Below are positions 1 through 7,413 of a stretch of 64,000 nt of DNA, piece by piece. How positions within the stretch are numbered: the first letter of the stretch is position 1; every line of letters starts with the position of its first letter. The stretch is from Minwuia thermotolerans (GTDB lineage: Bacteria > Pseudomonadota > Alphaproteobacteria > Minwuiales > Minwuiaceae). Position numbers and translations under genes: made by a program. The stretch covers positions 124,001-188,000 of the forward strand of contig NZ_PIGG01000015.1 in NCBI RefSeq assembly GCF_002924445.1, read 5' to 3'. The notes below the pieces were generated by a model. The model searched no databases and was not told the origin of the DNA. It saw only the letters and a program-made list of their open reading frames with translations.

Positions 1-475
1 CCAGCAGGGCGCGCTTGGAATAGAAGTTGAAGTCGGTCGAGGTGTCGCCGATCGCGCGCCACATCAGGTCGACGGTGCGGTAGAGCGCGCGCATGGCCCG
101 CGGACCGCGGTGCGGCAGCCCCAGATGGGAGAGGCCGCGGCGCACGGCCTCCTTGTGCGGCGCCGCCCGCTCCAGCCGGAGCCGCACGGCGGCCGTGATC
201 CTGTCGCGGATGCGCATCTGATCCAGATCGAGCGCCAGGACATCGCGCACCATCTGCTCGTCGGCGCGCGCCATGAAGTGATCCAGCAGGCCTTCCGAGC
301 CTTCGGGAAAGGCCCGGTAGACATCAAGCGGCGTCATCTCCGCATCCTCTGCGGCGCGGCGCAGGGTCTGCTCCGTCCAGCCGTCGAAGGCCGCGTGCGG
401 CAGGGCCGCTTCCAGCAGCCTGTCGCGCATGGCTTCGATGTCGGCCTGCGGATCCGGTGCGGTGGTCTCGCTCAT
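1..475 (-). CDS. COQ9 family ubiquinone biosynthesis protein, C-terminus cut by window edge
   Basis: COQ9 proteins are lipid-binding partners of the ubiquinone hydroxylases; the bacterial homologues have a TetR-like helical fold. About 158 residues are visible. They include an N-terminal helix-turn-helix-like stretch (AFDGWTEQTLRRAAEDAEM, about residues 29-47) and the strongly conserved block DTSTDFNFYSKRALL at the truncated end, which is diagnostic of COQ9. The ATG lies at 475-473 and overlaps the def stop codon as ATGA, so the two genes are translationally coupled. The rest of the protein lies beyond base 1. Confidence 0.85.
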   Translation of the reverse strand, partial: MSETTAPDPQADIEAMRDRLLEAALPHAAFDGWTEQTLRRAAEDAEMTPLDVYRAFPEGSEGLLDHFMARADEQMVRDVLALDLDQMRIRDRITAAVRLRLERAAPHKEAVRRGLSHLGLPHRGPRAMRALYRTVDLMWRAIGDTSTDFNFYSKRALL

Positions 476-999
476 GTCGTCGCCTCCTCCAGGTGGTGGC
501 GGAATTCGCTCTCGAAGATCAGCCGGCTCAGGTCGTCCATGCGCTGGGGATAGAGCACGCCGTCCAGGTGGTCGCATTCGTGCTGGACGACGCGGGCGTG
601 AAAGCCCTTCGCCTCGCGCTCGATCCTCTGTCCGTCTACGCCGAAACCCGAATAGCGGATGTATGCGGGCCTGGACACCAGACCGCGCAGGCCGGGCACC
701 GAAAGGCAGCCTTCCCAGCCTGCCTCGGTCTCGTCCGTCAGAACCTCGATCCGGGGATTGACCAGCACGGTGAAGGGGACGGTCTCCGGATCGCCCCGGC
801 CCGGCGGCACGTGGAACATGACCACGCGCTTCGACACATGCACCTGCGGCGCGGCGAGGCCGGCGCCGGCGATGTCCTCCAGCGTGGCCATCATGTCGCC
901 CACCAGGCGCAGGATCTCCGGCGCCGTGGGATCTTCCACCGGCTCGGCGACCTGCCGCAACACGGGATGGCCCATCTTCGCGATCTTCAGTATCGCCAT
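472..999 (-). CDS. def: peptide deformylase
   Basis: Removes the N-formyl group from nascent proteins in the cytosol; a metal-dependent hydrolase. All three signature motifs are present in the 175-residue protein: GLAAPQ (47-52), EGCLS (96-100, metal-ligand Cys) and QHECDHL (139-145, two His ligands and the catalytic Glu). I start at the ATG at 999, not the in-frame ATG at 1020, because the protein then begins MAILKIAKMGHPVLR as deformylases do and an AAGGGA ribosome site sits just upstream. Its neighbour here is COQ9, not the usual fmt. Confidence 0.93.
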   Translation of the reverse strand: MAILKIAKMGHPVLRQVAEPVEDPTAPEILRLVGDMMATLEDIAGAGLAAPQVHVSKRVVMFHVPPGRGDPETVPFTVLVNPRIEVLTDETEAGWEGCLSVPGLRGLVSRPAYIRYSGFGVDGQRIEREAKGFHARVVQHECDHLDGVLYPQRMDDLSRLIFESEFRHHLEEATT

Positions 1000-1101
1000 G
1001 GTTTCCCTTCCGGAATACACCCTTCATTAGATAACGTCGGGGCCCGGGCCCGCGCGTTGGCATCGTGACGCAGGGCGGCGGCGACAGGGAGGCGCGAAAC
1101 C

Positions 1102-2346
1102 ATGGTCGAAGGACACAATCTCGGCATCGATGGCGACCGGCTGTGGGACAGCCTGATGGAGATGGCGAAGATCGGCGCCACCGAGAAAGGCGGCAACTGC
1201 CGCCTGGCGCTGACCGATCTCGACCGGGAGGGGCGCGACCTGTTCGTGCGCTGGTGCGAAGAGGCCGGCTGTTCGATCCGCGTCGACCGCATGGGCAACA
1301 TCTTCGCCCGCCGTCCCGGCCGCGACGACAGCCTGGCGCCGGTGATGACCGGCAGCCATCTCGACACCCAGCCGACGGGCGGCCGCTTCGACGGGGTCTA
1401 CGGCGTCCTCGCCGGGCTCGAGGTGGTGCGCACGCTCAACGACCTGGAGATCGAGACCGAGCGCCCGGTGGAGGTCGCCGTCTGGACCAACGAGGAAGGC
1501 AGCCGCTTCGCGCCGTCGATGATCGCCTCGGGTGTCTTCGCCGGCGTCTTCGACCTGGACTACGGCCTGGCCTGCGCCGACCAGGACGGCCGCACCATCG
1601 GCGAGGAACTGGAACGCATCGGCTATGCCGGCGCGGAGCCCTGCGGCGGGCGGGAGATTCACGCCTTCTTCGAAACCCATATCGAACAGGGACCGATTCT
1701 GGAGGCCGAGGACGTCACCATCGGCGTCGTCACCGGCGCCCAGGGCCAGAAATGGTACGAGCTGGAGATCGAGGGCCAGGAAAGCCATGCCGGTCCGACG
1801 CCCATGCCGGTGCGCCGCGACGCGCTGCTGGGCGCCGCCCGGATCGTCGATCTGGTCAACCGCATCGGTCTGGATCACGCGCCCACCGGCTGCGCCACCG
1901 TCGGCATGCTGAACGTCCATCCCAACAGCCGCAACGTCATCCCCGGCCGGGTCTTCATGACCATCGACTTCCGCCATCCGGATCCGGACGAACTGGCGGC
2001 CATGGACCGGGAAATGCGGGCCGGCGTGGCGGAAATCGCCGAACGCAGCCGCGTCGGGACGACGATCGAGCAGATCATGGACCTGGCGCCCCTGCCCTTC
2101 GATCCGGCCTGCGTCGAGGCGGTGCGCAAGGGCGCGGAAGCGCTGGGCTATTCCTCGCGCGCCATCGTCTCGGGCGCGGGCCATGACGCCTGCAACATCA
2201 GCCGCGTCGCGCCCACCGCCATGATCTTCATCCCCTGCATCGACGGCATCAGCCACAACGAGATCGAGGACGCGAAACCGGAATGGATTCACGCCGGCGG
2301 CAATGTCCTGCTCCGGGCCATGCTGGACCGCGCGGGACGGACCTGA
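1102..2346 (+). CDS. Zn-dependent amidohydrolase of the N-carbamoyl-amino-acid hydrolase / allantoate amidohydrolase family (M20)
   Basis: 414 residues, the normal length for the hydantoinase/carbamoylase branch of peptidase family M20, which cleaves N-carbamoyl amino acids, beta-ureidopropionate or allantoate. Visible motifs are GSHLDTQPTGGRFDG (84-98, first metal His and Asp), NEEGSRF (130-136, catalytic and bridging Glu pair), HIEQGP (193-198) and the substrate/dimer motif SHAGPTPM near residue 230. A GGGAGG ribosome site precedes the ATG. It stands alone between def and a small cassette, with no pyrimidine- or purine-catabolism partner nearby, so the substrate cannot be fixed from context. 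Confidence 0.85.
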   Translation: MVEGHNLGIDGDRLWDSLMEMAKIGATEKGGNCRLALTDLDREGRDLFVRWCEEAGCSIRVDRMGNIFARRPGRDDSLAPVMTGSHLDTQPTGGRFDGVYGVLAGLEVVRTLNDLEIETERPVEVAVWTNEEGSRFAPSMIASGVFAGVFDLDYGLACADQDGRTIGEELERIGYAGAEPCGGREIHAFFETHIEQGPILEAEDVTIGVVTGAQGQKWYELEIEGQESHAGPTPMPVRRDALLGAARIVDLVNRIGLDHAPTGCATVGMLNVHPNSRNVIPGRVFMTIDFRHPDPDELAAMDREMRAGVAEIAERSRVGTTIEQIMDLAPLPFDPACVEAVRKGAEALGYSSRAIVSGAGHDACNISRVAPTAMIFIPCIDGISHNEIEDAKPEWIHAGGNVLLRAMLDRAGRT

Positions 2347-2359
2347 CCGCCATGGCCAC

Positions 2360-2390
2360 TTGACGTTTTTCTACCTTGGTACCAAGGTAG
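2360..2390 (+). promoter_or_regulatory. perfect 20-bp palindrome (operator candidate) with upstream TTGACG
   Basis: CTACCTTGGTACCAAGGTAG at 2371-2390 is a perfect inverted repeat ending 4 bases before the ATG of the next gene. A TTGACG -35-like hexamer sits at 2360-2365. The right arm contains AAGG, the only Shine-Dalgarno-like sequence for that gene, so a protein bound to DNA here, or a folded RNA, would mask the ribosome site. No convincing -10 hexamer was found. The palindrome is seen directly; its role as an operator is inference. Confidence 0.6.
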
Positions 2391-2394
2391 GATC

Positions 2395-2652
2395 ATGGAC
2401 AGACAGATCGAACGGATACAGACCGGCGTCCGCATGGAAAAGCGCCTGGTCAAGGTGCTGAAGGGCCTGGCGGAGCATCTCGACATCTCGCTCGGCGACC
2501 TGCTGGAAGGCGTCTGTCTGCACGCGATGGAGGGCAAGGCGCCCTTCTCCGACGCCACGCTGGCCAAGATCGCGCAGCTCAAGGACGTCTATGATCTCGA
2601 CCTGGGGGCCGCGGACAGCCACCGCCTGAGCGAACCGGGACCGCGGCCATGA
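2395..2652 (+). CDS. small conserved protein with ribbon-helix-helix-like layout
   Basis: 85 residues of unknown function. The order of a short strand-like segment (RIQTGVRM), an amphipathic helix (EKRLVKVLKGLAEHLDIS) and a second helix (LGDLLEGVCLHAMEG) is what a ribbon-helix-helix DNA-binding monomer looks like, but I do not recognise a named family. It starts 4 bases after a perfect palindrome, which would suit an autoregulator. It overlaps the following gene by four bases (ATGA), so the two form a coupled pair. An alternative is a non-DNA-binding partner of the downstream protein. Confidence 0.7.
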   Translation: MDRQIERIQTGVRMEKRLVKVLKGLAEHLDISLGDLLEGVCLHAMEGKAPFSDATLAKIAQLKDVYDLDLGAADSHRLSEPGPRP

Positions 2653-3059
2653 ACCTCGACGCGGACGAACTGCTTGCGGCCTTCGAGGCGCGGGCGCTCG
2701 ACAATCGCCGTTTCGGCCATGCCGAACACCTCGCCGTGGCCTGGGCCATGCTCCGCCGCGACGACTTCACCGACGCGGTCGCCCGCTATGGCGCCGGTAT
2801 CCGCGCCCTTGCGGCGGCGGCCGGCGCGCCGGAGAAGTACAACGCCACCATCACCGTGGCCTTTCTCAGCCTGATCGCGGAGCGGATGCAGTCAGGCGGC
2901 CATGACAGCTTCGCCGCGTTCGCCGACGCCAATCCGGATCTGCTGACGAAGGACGCCGTATCCCGCCTCTATTCCGGCGCGCGGCTGGCCTCGCCGGCGG
3001 CAAGGACCGGATTCTTGCTGCCCGACCGGCCGCTCAGAACGGCTTCACGATCGCCATGA
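2649..3059 (+). CDS. conserved hypothetical protein, partner of the preceding small gene
   Basis: 136 residues, apparently cytosolic and helical, with no signal peptide or membrane segment and no catalytic motif I can name. The N-terminal half is rich in Ala, Leu, Arg and His (for example FGHAEHLAVAWAML). Its ATG overlaps the stop of the preceding 85-residue gene. Its last 26 bases overlap the end of convergent hemJ; the C-terminal Arg/Ser-rich tail therefore reads through hemJ's antisense and may be a recent extension. Confidence 0.65.
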   Translation: MNLDADELLAAFEARALDNRRFGHAEHLAVAWAMLRRDDFTDAVARYGAGIRALAAAAGAPEKYNATITVAFLSLIAERMQSGGHDSFAAFADANPDLLTKDAVSRLYSGARLASPAARTGFLLPDRPLRTASRSP

Positions 3060-3480
3060 TGACGATGACGATCAGGGCGACGGTCGGGATCTCGTTCATG
3101 ATCCGGTAGAAATTGGCTGAGCGGCGGTTGCGGTCGACGGCGAAGTCCTTGCGCCAGGCCGAGAGCATGCCGTGCAGGCCGCTCATGACGATGACCAGCA
3201 GCAGTTTCACGTGCAGCCAGCCGTCGGCCATGGTCAGGAACTCGTTGGTGAAGCCGACATAGAGCATCAGCAGACCGAAGGTCCAGGTGGCGATCATCGC
3301 CGGATTCATGATGCCGCGCAGCAGGCGCCGCTCCATCACCTTGAAGGTCTCGGACTTGTCGGAGCCGGGCTCGGCGTCGGCGTGATAGACGTAGAGCCGG
3401 GGCAGGTAGAGCATGCCGGCCATCCAGGCGATCACCGCGAGCAGGTGCAGCGCCTTGAACCAGATGTAGTAGTCTTCCAT
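3034..3480 (-). CDS. hemJ: protoporphyrinogen IX oxidase HemJ
   Basis: 148-residue integral membrane protein with four predicted membrane segments. It starts MEDYYIWFKALHLLAVIAW, the typical HemJ beginning with a conserved His (residue 12) in the first helix, and has a conserved Lys in the HVKLLL helix (near residue 92). HemJ oxidises protoporphyrinogen IX to protoporphyrin IX in most alphaproteobacteria that lack HemG and HemY. Its ATG follows the hemE stop codon with no spacer, so hemE and hemJ are one transcription unit for haem synthesis. Its 3' end overlaps the convergent hypothetical gene. Confidence 0.9.
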   Translation of the reverse strand: MEDYYIWFKALHLLAVIAWMAGMLYLPRLYVYHADAEPGSDKSETFKVMERRLLRGIMNPAMIATWTFGLLMLYVGFTNEFLTMADGWLHVKLLLVIVMSGLHGMLSAWRKDFAVDRNRRSANFYRIMNEIPTVALIVIVIMAIVKPF

Positions 3481-4518
3481 TCACTCGGCCTTCCAGTTGC
3501 GGACCAGATCGGAGAGTTCGCCGACATGCTCGGGCGGGGTCTCCGGCACGATACCGTGGCCGAGGTTGAAGATGAACGGCCCTTTTGCAAGCGCCCGGAG
3601 AATGTCGCGCGCCGCCGCCCGCATGGGCTCCCCGCCCACCACCACCAGGCGCGGGTCCAGATTGCCCTGCACGGTCAGGTGCGGCTGCAGCCGTTCCGCC
3701 GCCCAGCGGGGATCGGTCGCCCAGTCGACCGAAAGCCCGGCGAGTCCCTCGATCTCGGCCGCACGTTCGGCCGCCGCGCCGATGCCGCGCGGAAAGCCGA
3801 TCACCGGCACGTCGGGAAAGCTCTCGTGAATGTCGGCGACGATACGGCGGAGCGGCCCGAAGACCAGCGGCTCCAGCCAGGCGGCGGGCAGGGCGCCGGC
3901 CCAGGTGTCGAAGATCTGCACCACTTCGGCGCCGGCGCGGATCTGCTGCTTCAGATAGGCGCCGGTGGCTTCGGTCAGCACGTCGATCAGCCGTCCGAAT
4001 CCTTCCCCGTCGGCAAAGGCCCAGCCCTTCACCGCCGCGTAATCCTTCGACGAGCCGCCTTCGACCATGTAGGTGGCGACCGTCCAGGGCGCGCCGGCGA
4101 AGCCGATCAGCGCGACGTCGGCGGGCAGGGAGTTCGACAGCCGCCCAACGGTCTCGTAGACCGGGCCCAGATGATCGTGCAGCCGGCCGGCATTCATCTC
4201 CGGGATATCCTCGGTGCGGGTCAGCGGCTCCAGCACCGGTCCCTCGCCGGCCCTGAAGGCGACCTCCCGGCCCAGCGCCTGGGGCAGCAGCAGGATGTCG
4301 GCGAACAGGATCGCCGCGTCCATTCCGAACCGCCGGATCGGCTGCAGCGTCACTTCCTCGGCCAGCTCCGGGTTGTAGCAGAGCTCCAGGAAGTCCCCGG
4401 CCTGTTCGCGCGTGGCGCGGTATTCGGGCAGGTAGCGGCCCGCCTGGCGCATGAACCAGAAGGGCGGCCGGTCTACCGGTTCGCCGGCGAGCGCCCGCAG
4501 CAAGCGTTTGTCAGTCAT
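3481..4518 (-). CDS. hemE: uroporphyrinogen decarboxylase
   Basis: Decarboxylates the four acetate side chains of uroporphyrinogen III to give coproporphyrinogen III. The 345-residue protein is full length. It carries the N-terminal signature RPPFWFMRQAGRYLPEYR (about residues 18-35, substrate-binding Arg) and the second signature GFAGAPWTVATYMVEGG (about residues 140-156). It is followed directly by hemJ. hemE beside the ppsR-maf-aroE cluster is the arrangement that brackets the chromosome origin in Caulobacter and Rickettsia, but here a dioxygenase gene lies between. Confidence 0.96.
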   Translation of the reverse strand: MTDKRLLRALAGEPVDRPPFWFMRQAGRYLPEYRATREQAGDFLELCYNPELAEEVTLQPIRRFGMDAAILFADILLLPQALGREVAFRAGEGPVLEPLTRTEDIPEMNAGRLHDHLGPVYETVGRLSNSLPADVALIGFAGAPWTVATYMVEGGSSKDYAAVKGWAFADGEGFGRLIDVLTEATGAYLKQQIRAGAEVVQIFDTWAGALPAAWLEPLVFGPLRRIVADIHESFPDVPVIGFPRGIGAAAERAAEIEGLAGLSVDWATDPRWAAERLQPHLTVQGNLDPRLVVVGGEPMRAAARDILRALAKGPFIFNLGHGIVPETPPEHVGELSDLVRNWKAE

Positions 4519-4541
4519 GGGGGACGTCGTTGTCCTGTGTT

Positions 4542-5615
4542 CTATGGATGGAGCGGCACGGTGGGGCTGGCGCCCTCGACGACAATGCCGCCGCGGTCGC
4601 CCACCGTCACGCTGCCATAGCGTTCCGCATAGACCGGAGGCAAGGGCCGCGCACCGGGCACGGCCAGCCAGAGGCGCAGCAGATGGCGCTTGCGCGCCGG
4701 TTCCGGCCAGTCTTCGTAGGCCAGCCGGTCATGCAGGATGGTGTGATTGTGCAGGAACTGCATGTCGCCCGGGCGGAACTCCATCTTCAGGTTCATCTCC
4801 GGATCGTTGGCCAGCCGGTCGAACTCATCCAGCGCCTCGATTTCCAGCGGCGTCAGACGCCGTGCATGGTCGAACTTCTGCGCCGAGGTGATGTAGCGCC
4901 GGGCGTAGATCGCCGAGAGATGACCCCGGTAATGATTGAATACCGGAATCTCGAAATACGGGCCCTTGCCCGGCGGGATCTCGCCCCGGCGGTCGGTCGG
5001 AAAGCTGTGGAAGAGCTGCGCCAGCAGGTCGGGCCGGCTCTCATACATCTCCCGGTAGATCGCCATGGAGCTGACGATCGCCGACTCGCCGCCTGTCCTG
5101 GCAGTCTTGAGACACAGCAGCCCGACGACATCGCAGCTGTCGGTATGGAAGGTCTGGCGCTCGGTCGTCTGATAGATGCGCACCCGCGGATCGTCCGTCG
5201 ACAGGCCCAGGTCGCGCACATGGCCCAGCAGGTGACCGGCGGCGTTCTGGCTGCGCGGCGCGCCCATCAGCAGCCCCAGCCCGAAATATGCCGCGGCCGT
5301 CTTCTCGTGGGCCCATTCCCCGACCGGCATTCCACGGACCAGCAGGAAGCCCCGGCCCTCCAGCAGCTCATGCCGCCAGCCACCCACCAGCCGCTCCAGC
5401 GCCGGGTCGGCCATGTCCGCGGCCGTCATCTCGGCCAGCGGCCGTCCGCCCGCCAGAAACGCGTCCACCTTTCCTTCCAGGCGGGACAGCGTCTCCCTAT
5501 CCATATGGCCGATCCAGTCGGTCCGGGCGCGCATTTCGCGTCCCGTCCAGACGCTCGGGCCCGAAGGGGGCTCCGGCAGGTCCTGGGTCGATGGCGGTTC
5601 GGGCTTTGCCGACAT
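4542..5615 (-). CDS. TauD/TfdA-family Fe(II)/2-oxoglutarate dioxygenase
   Basis: 357 residues with the facial-triad motif HTD (in QTFHTDSCD) and the distal His in LHNHTILHDR, plus a late Arg (RLWL) suited to bind the 2-oxoglutarate carboxylate. Family members hydroxylate small substrates such as taurine, 2,4-D or gamma-butyrobetaine; nothing here fixes the substrate. It is encoded 23 bases upstream of hemE on the same strand and could be co-transcribed with hemE-hemJ. It occupies the side of the putative origin where hemE would usually be the first gene. Confidence 0.85.
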   Translation of the reverse strand: MSAKPEPPSTQDLPEPPSGPSVWTGREMRARTDWIGHMDRETLSRLEGKVDAFLAGGRPLAEMTAADMADPALERLVGGWRHELLEGRGFLLVRGMPVGEWAHEKTAAAYFGLGLLMGAPRSQNAAGHLLGHVRDLGLSTDDPRVRIYQTTERQTFHTDSCDVVGLLCLKTARTGGESAIVSSMAIYREMYESRPDLLAQLFHSFPTDRRGEIPPGKGPYFEIPVFNHYRGHLSAIYARRYITSAQKFDHARRLTPLEIEALDEFDRLANDPEMNLKMEFRPGDMQFLHNHTILHDRLAYEDWPEPARKRHLLRLWLAVPGARPLPPVYAERYGSVTVGDRGGIVVEGASPTVPLHP

Positions 5616-6010
5616 GGCTGGGACTCCTCCCCGGTCCGGTTTCTCTCTTTATCTTATATTATATATAGAATCTTGAAGTTGATGATGTTGTCCATGTGGA
5701 TATCGGGGAGCGAATCCGTCCCCGATTCATGCACAGGCGCCGAGGTCAGGCCGACGGTTCATCCCCGGTCTTCACAGCGGTGGACGGAATCGCAGGCATG
5801 GTGACAGCAGCCTTGCCCGCGCCCTTCGTCCCCCGCGGGTCCGGCGCGGCGCCCGGTTGTCCTCCCTCCGGGTTGTCGGTGGGAGAACGCAACCGGTGGA
5901 CGGCGCGATGCTGTATGGAACTGGACCTTGGCGGGACAGCCGTGCCAGCATGACGCCGTCATCCGTGATATCCACAGATCGACCCGACTTATCGACTCCG
6001 GCCTGCCTGC
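5616..6010. other. oriC: candidate chromosomal replication origin (oriC) between the hemE side and ppsR
   Basis: 395 bases without a gene between divergent genes. Bases 5641-5690 contain only 12 G/C out of 50 in an otherwise very GC-rich window, including a TTATATTATATATAG core that would suit a DNA-unwinding element. DnaA boxes one mismatch from TTATNCACA lie at 5695-5703 (minus), 5727-5735 (plus) and 5968-5976 (plus); a weaker one with two mismatches is at 5768-5776. Five GANTC sites (5668, 5712, 5724, 5787, 5994), the CcrM methylation sequence, are clustered. In Caulobacter and Rickettsia the origin lies between hemE and RP001, the ppsR homologue that starts at 6011. The same region must also hold promoters for both flanking genes. 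Confidence 0.65.
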
Positions 6011-6832
6011 ATGACCCGTTTCCATCTGCACCTCGTCTCCGACGCGACCGGCGAGACCCTCACCACGATCGTCAATGCGGCGGTGGTGCAGTTCGAGAAC
6101 GCCCAGCCGGTCAAGCATCTCTGGCCGATGATCCGCAATCGGGCGCAGATCGCCAACGTGCTGGCGGGCATCGGGCAGGAGCCGGGGCTGGTCCTCTACA
6201 CCCTGGTCGACGCGGAGGCCCGGGCGGCGCTGGAGGAGGGCTGCCGGCGTCTCGGCGTGCGCCACATCTCGGCTCTCGATACGGTGATGATGGGCCTGCA
6301 CGAGTTCCTGGGCGAGGCGACGACCGGCCGGCCGGGCAGCCAGCACGAGATGAACCAGGAATATTTCGACCGCATCGAGGCGATGCACTACACGCTCTCC
6401 CACGATGACGGGCAGCAGGCGGCGGACCTGGACCGCGCCGATGTCGTGCTGGTCGGCGTCTCGCGCTCGTCGAAGACGCCGACGTCGATGTACCTGGCCA
6501 ATCGCGGCCTGAAGGTCGCCAACGTGCCCTTCGTGCCGGGCGTCGCCCTGCCGCCCGAGCTGGAAAACCTGCGCCGGCCGCTGGTGGTCGGACTGACCAC
6601 GGCGCCGGAGCGGCTCAGCCAGATCCGCCGCAACCGCCTGCTTTCGCTGAAGGACACGGCCGCCAGCGACTATGCCGATCAGGAGCGGGTGAAGGAGGAG
6701 CTGCTGGCCGCGCGGCGCGTCTTCGCCCGTCATGGCTGGCCGGTCATCGACGTGACGCGCAAGTCGATCGAGGAGACGGCGGCGGCCATATTGACACTCT
6801 ACCAGCGCCGCGAAGGCGAACGCGCCTCATGA
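6011..6832 (+). CDS. ppsR: kinase/pyrophosphorylase (DUF299, RP001 homologue)
   Basis: Bifunctional regulator that phosphorylates, and pyrophosphorolytically dephosphorylates, a threonine in PEP synthase or pyruvate phosphate dikinase, using ADP as phosphate donor. The 273-residue protein starts MTRFHLHLVSDATGETL, the family hallmark, and contains the P-loop-like motif GVSRSSKTPTSMYLANRG near residue 150. It opens a coupled series ppsR-maf-aroE-coaE. The maf start overlaps its stop as ATGA. Neither PEP synthase nor PPDK is encoded in this window. Confidence 0.93.
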   Translation: MTRFHLHLVSDATGETLTTIVNAAVVQFENAQPVKHLWPMIRNRAQIANVLAGIGQEPGLVLYTLVDAEARAALEEGCRRLGVRHISALDTVMMGLHEFLGEATTGRPGSQHEMNQEYFDRIEAMHYTLSHDDGQQAADLDRADVVLVGVSRSSKTPTSMYLANRGLKVANVPFVPGVALPPELENLRRPLVVGLTTAPERLSQIRRNRLLSLKDTAASDYADQERVKEELLAARRVFARHGWPVIDVTRKSIEETAAAILTLYQRREGERAS

Positions 6833-7413
6833 CCATGCGTCTGGTGCTGGGTTCGGGCAGCGCGACGCGGCGCGCCATGCTGGAACAGGCCGGCCTCGTG
6901 TTCGAGATCGATCCGCCGCGGGTCGACGAGGACGCGGTAAAGGCAGGTTGGACCGGCGACGCGGCCTCTCTCGCCGCCGCGCTGGCCCGCGCCAAGGCGC
7001 TGGAGGTCTCGGCCCGCCAGCCTGGCGCGCTGGTGATCGGCGCCGACCAGGTGCTCGAACTCGACGGCGAGATCTTCTCCAAGCCGGGAAACCGCGATGG
7101 CGCCGCCGCCCACCTCCGCCGCTTGGCCGGCCGCACCCATGTGTTGAGGACGGCCATGGTCCTGGCGCGCGACGGGGCGGTCGTCTTCGAGACGCGGAGC
7201 GCGCCGGCGCTGACCATGCGGGCCTTGCCGGAGACGGTGATCGAAAGCTATCTGGAGGCCGCGCCGGAAAGCGTCTGGGCGACCGTGGGCGGCTACCAGG
7301 TCGAGGGTCCCGGCATCCGCCTGTTCGAGTGTATCGACGGCGGCTGGCACGATATTCTGGGTCTGCCCCTGCTTGTGCTGCTGGGCTGGCTGAGGGAGAA
7401 CGCGGATGAGTGA
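6829..7413 (+). CDS. maf: Maf-family nucleotide pyrophosphatase
   Basis: 194 residues. Maf proteins hydrolyse non-canonical or surplus nucleoside triphosphates to monophosphates, which is thought to keep them out of nucleic acid. The substrate-binding start LGSGSATRRAMLEQAG (about residues 6-21) and GADQVLELDGEIFSKP (about 75-90) are present. The ATG at 6829 overlaps the ppsR stop; a second in-frame ATG at 6835 is possible. The stop overlaps aroE by eight bases. Confidence 0.92.
   Translation: MTMRLVLGSGSATRRAMLEQAGLVFEIDPPRVDEDAVKAGWTGDAASLAAALARAKALEVSARQPGALVIGADQVLELDGEIFSKPGNRDGAAAHLRRLAGRTHVLRTAMVLARDGAVVFETRSAPALTMRALPETVIESYLEAAPESVWATVGGYQVEGPGIRLFECIDGGWHDILGLPLLVLLGWLRENADE

Noticed and set aside
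2395-3059. Toxin-antitoxin module at the palindrome-led small cassette
   Set aside because: The layout is suggestive, but the 136-residue protein shows no PIN, RelE, MazF, Fic or HipA-like residues; kept as a finding of unknown function only.
5658-5663. Minus-strand TATAAT as the promoter of the dioxygenase gene
   Set aside because: A perfect -10 exists in the AT-rich block, but no -35 hexamer lies at 16-18 bases, so I treat the block mainly as part of the candidate origin.
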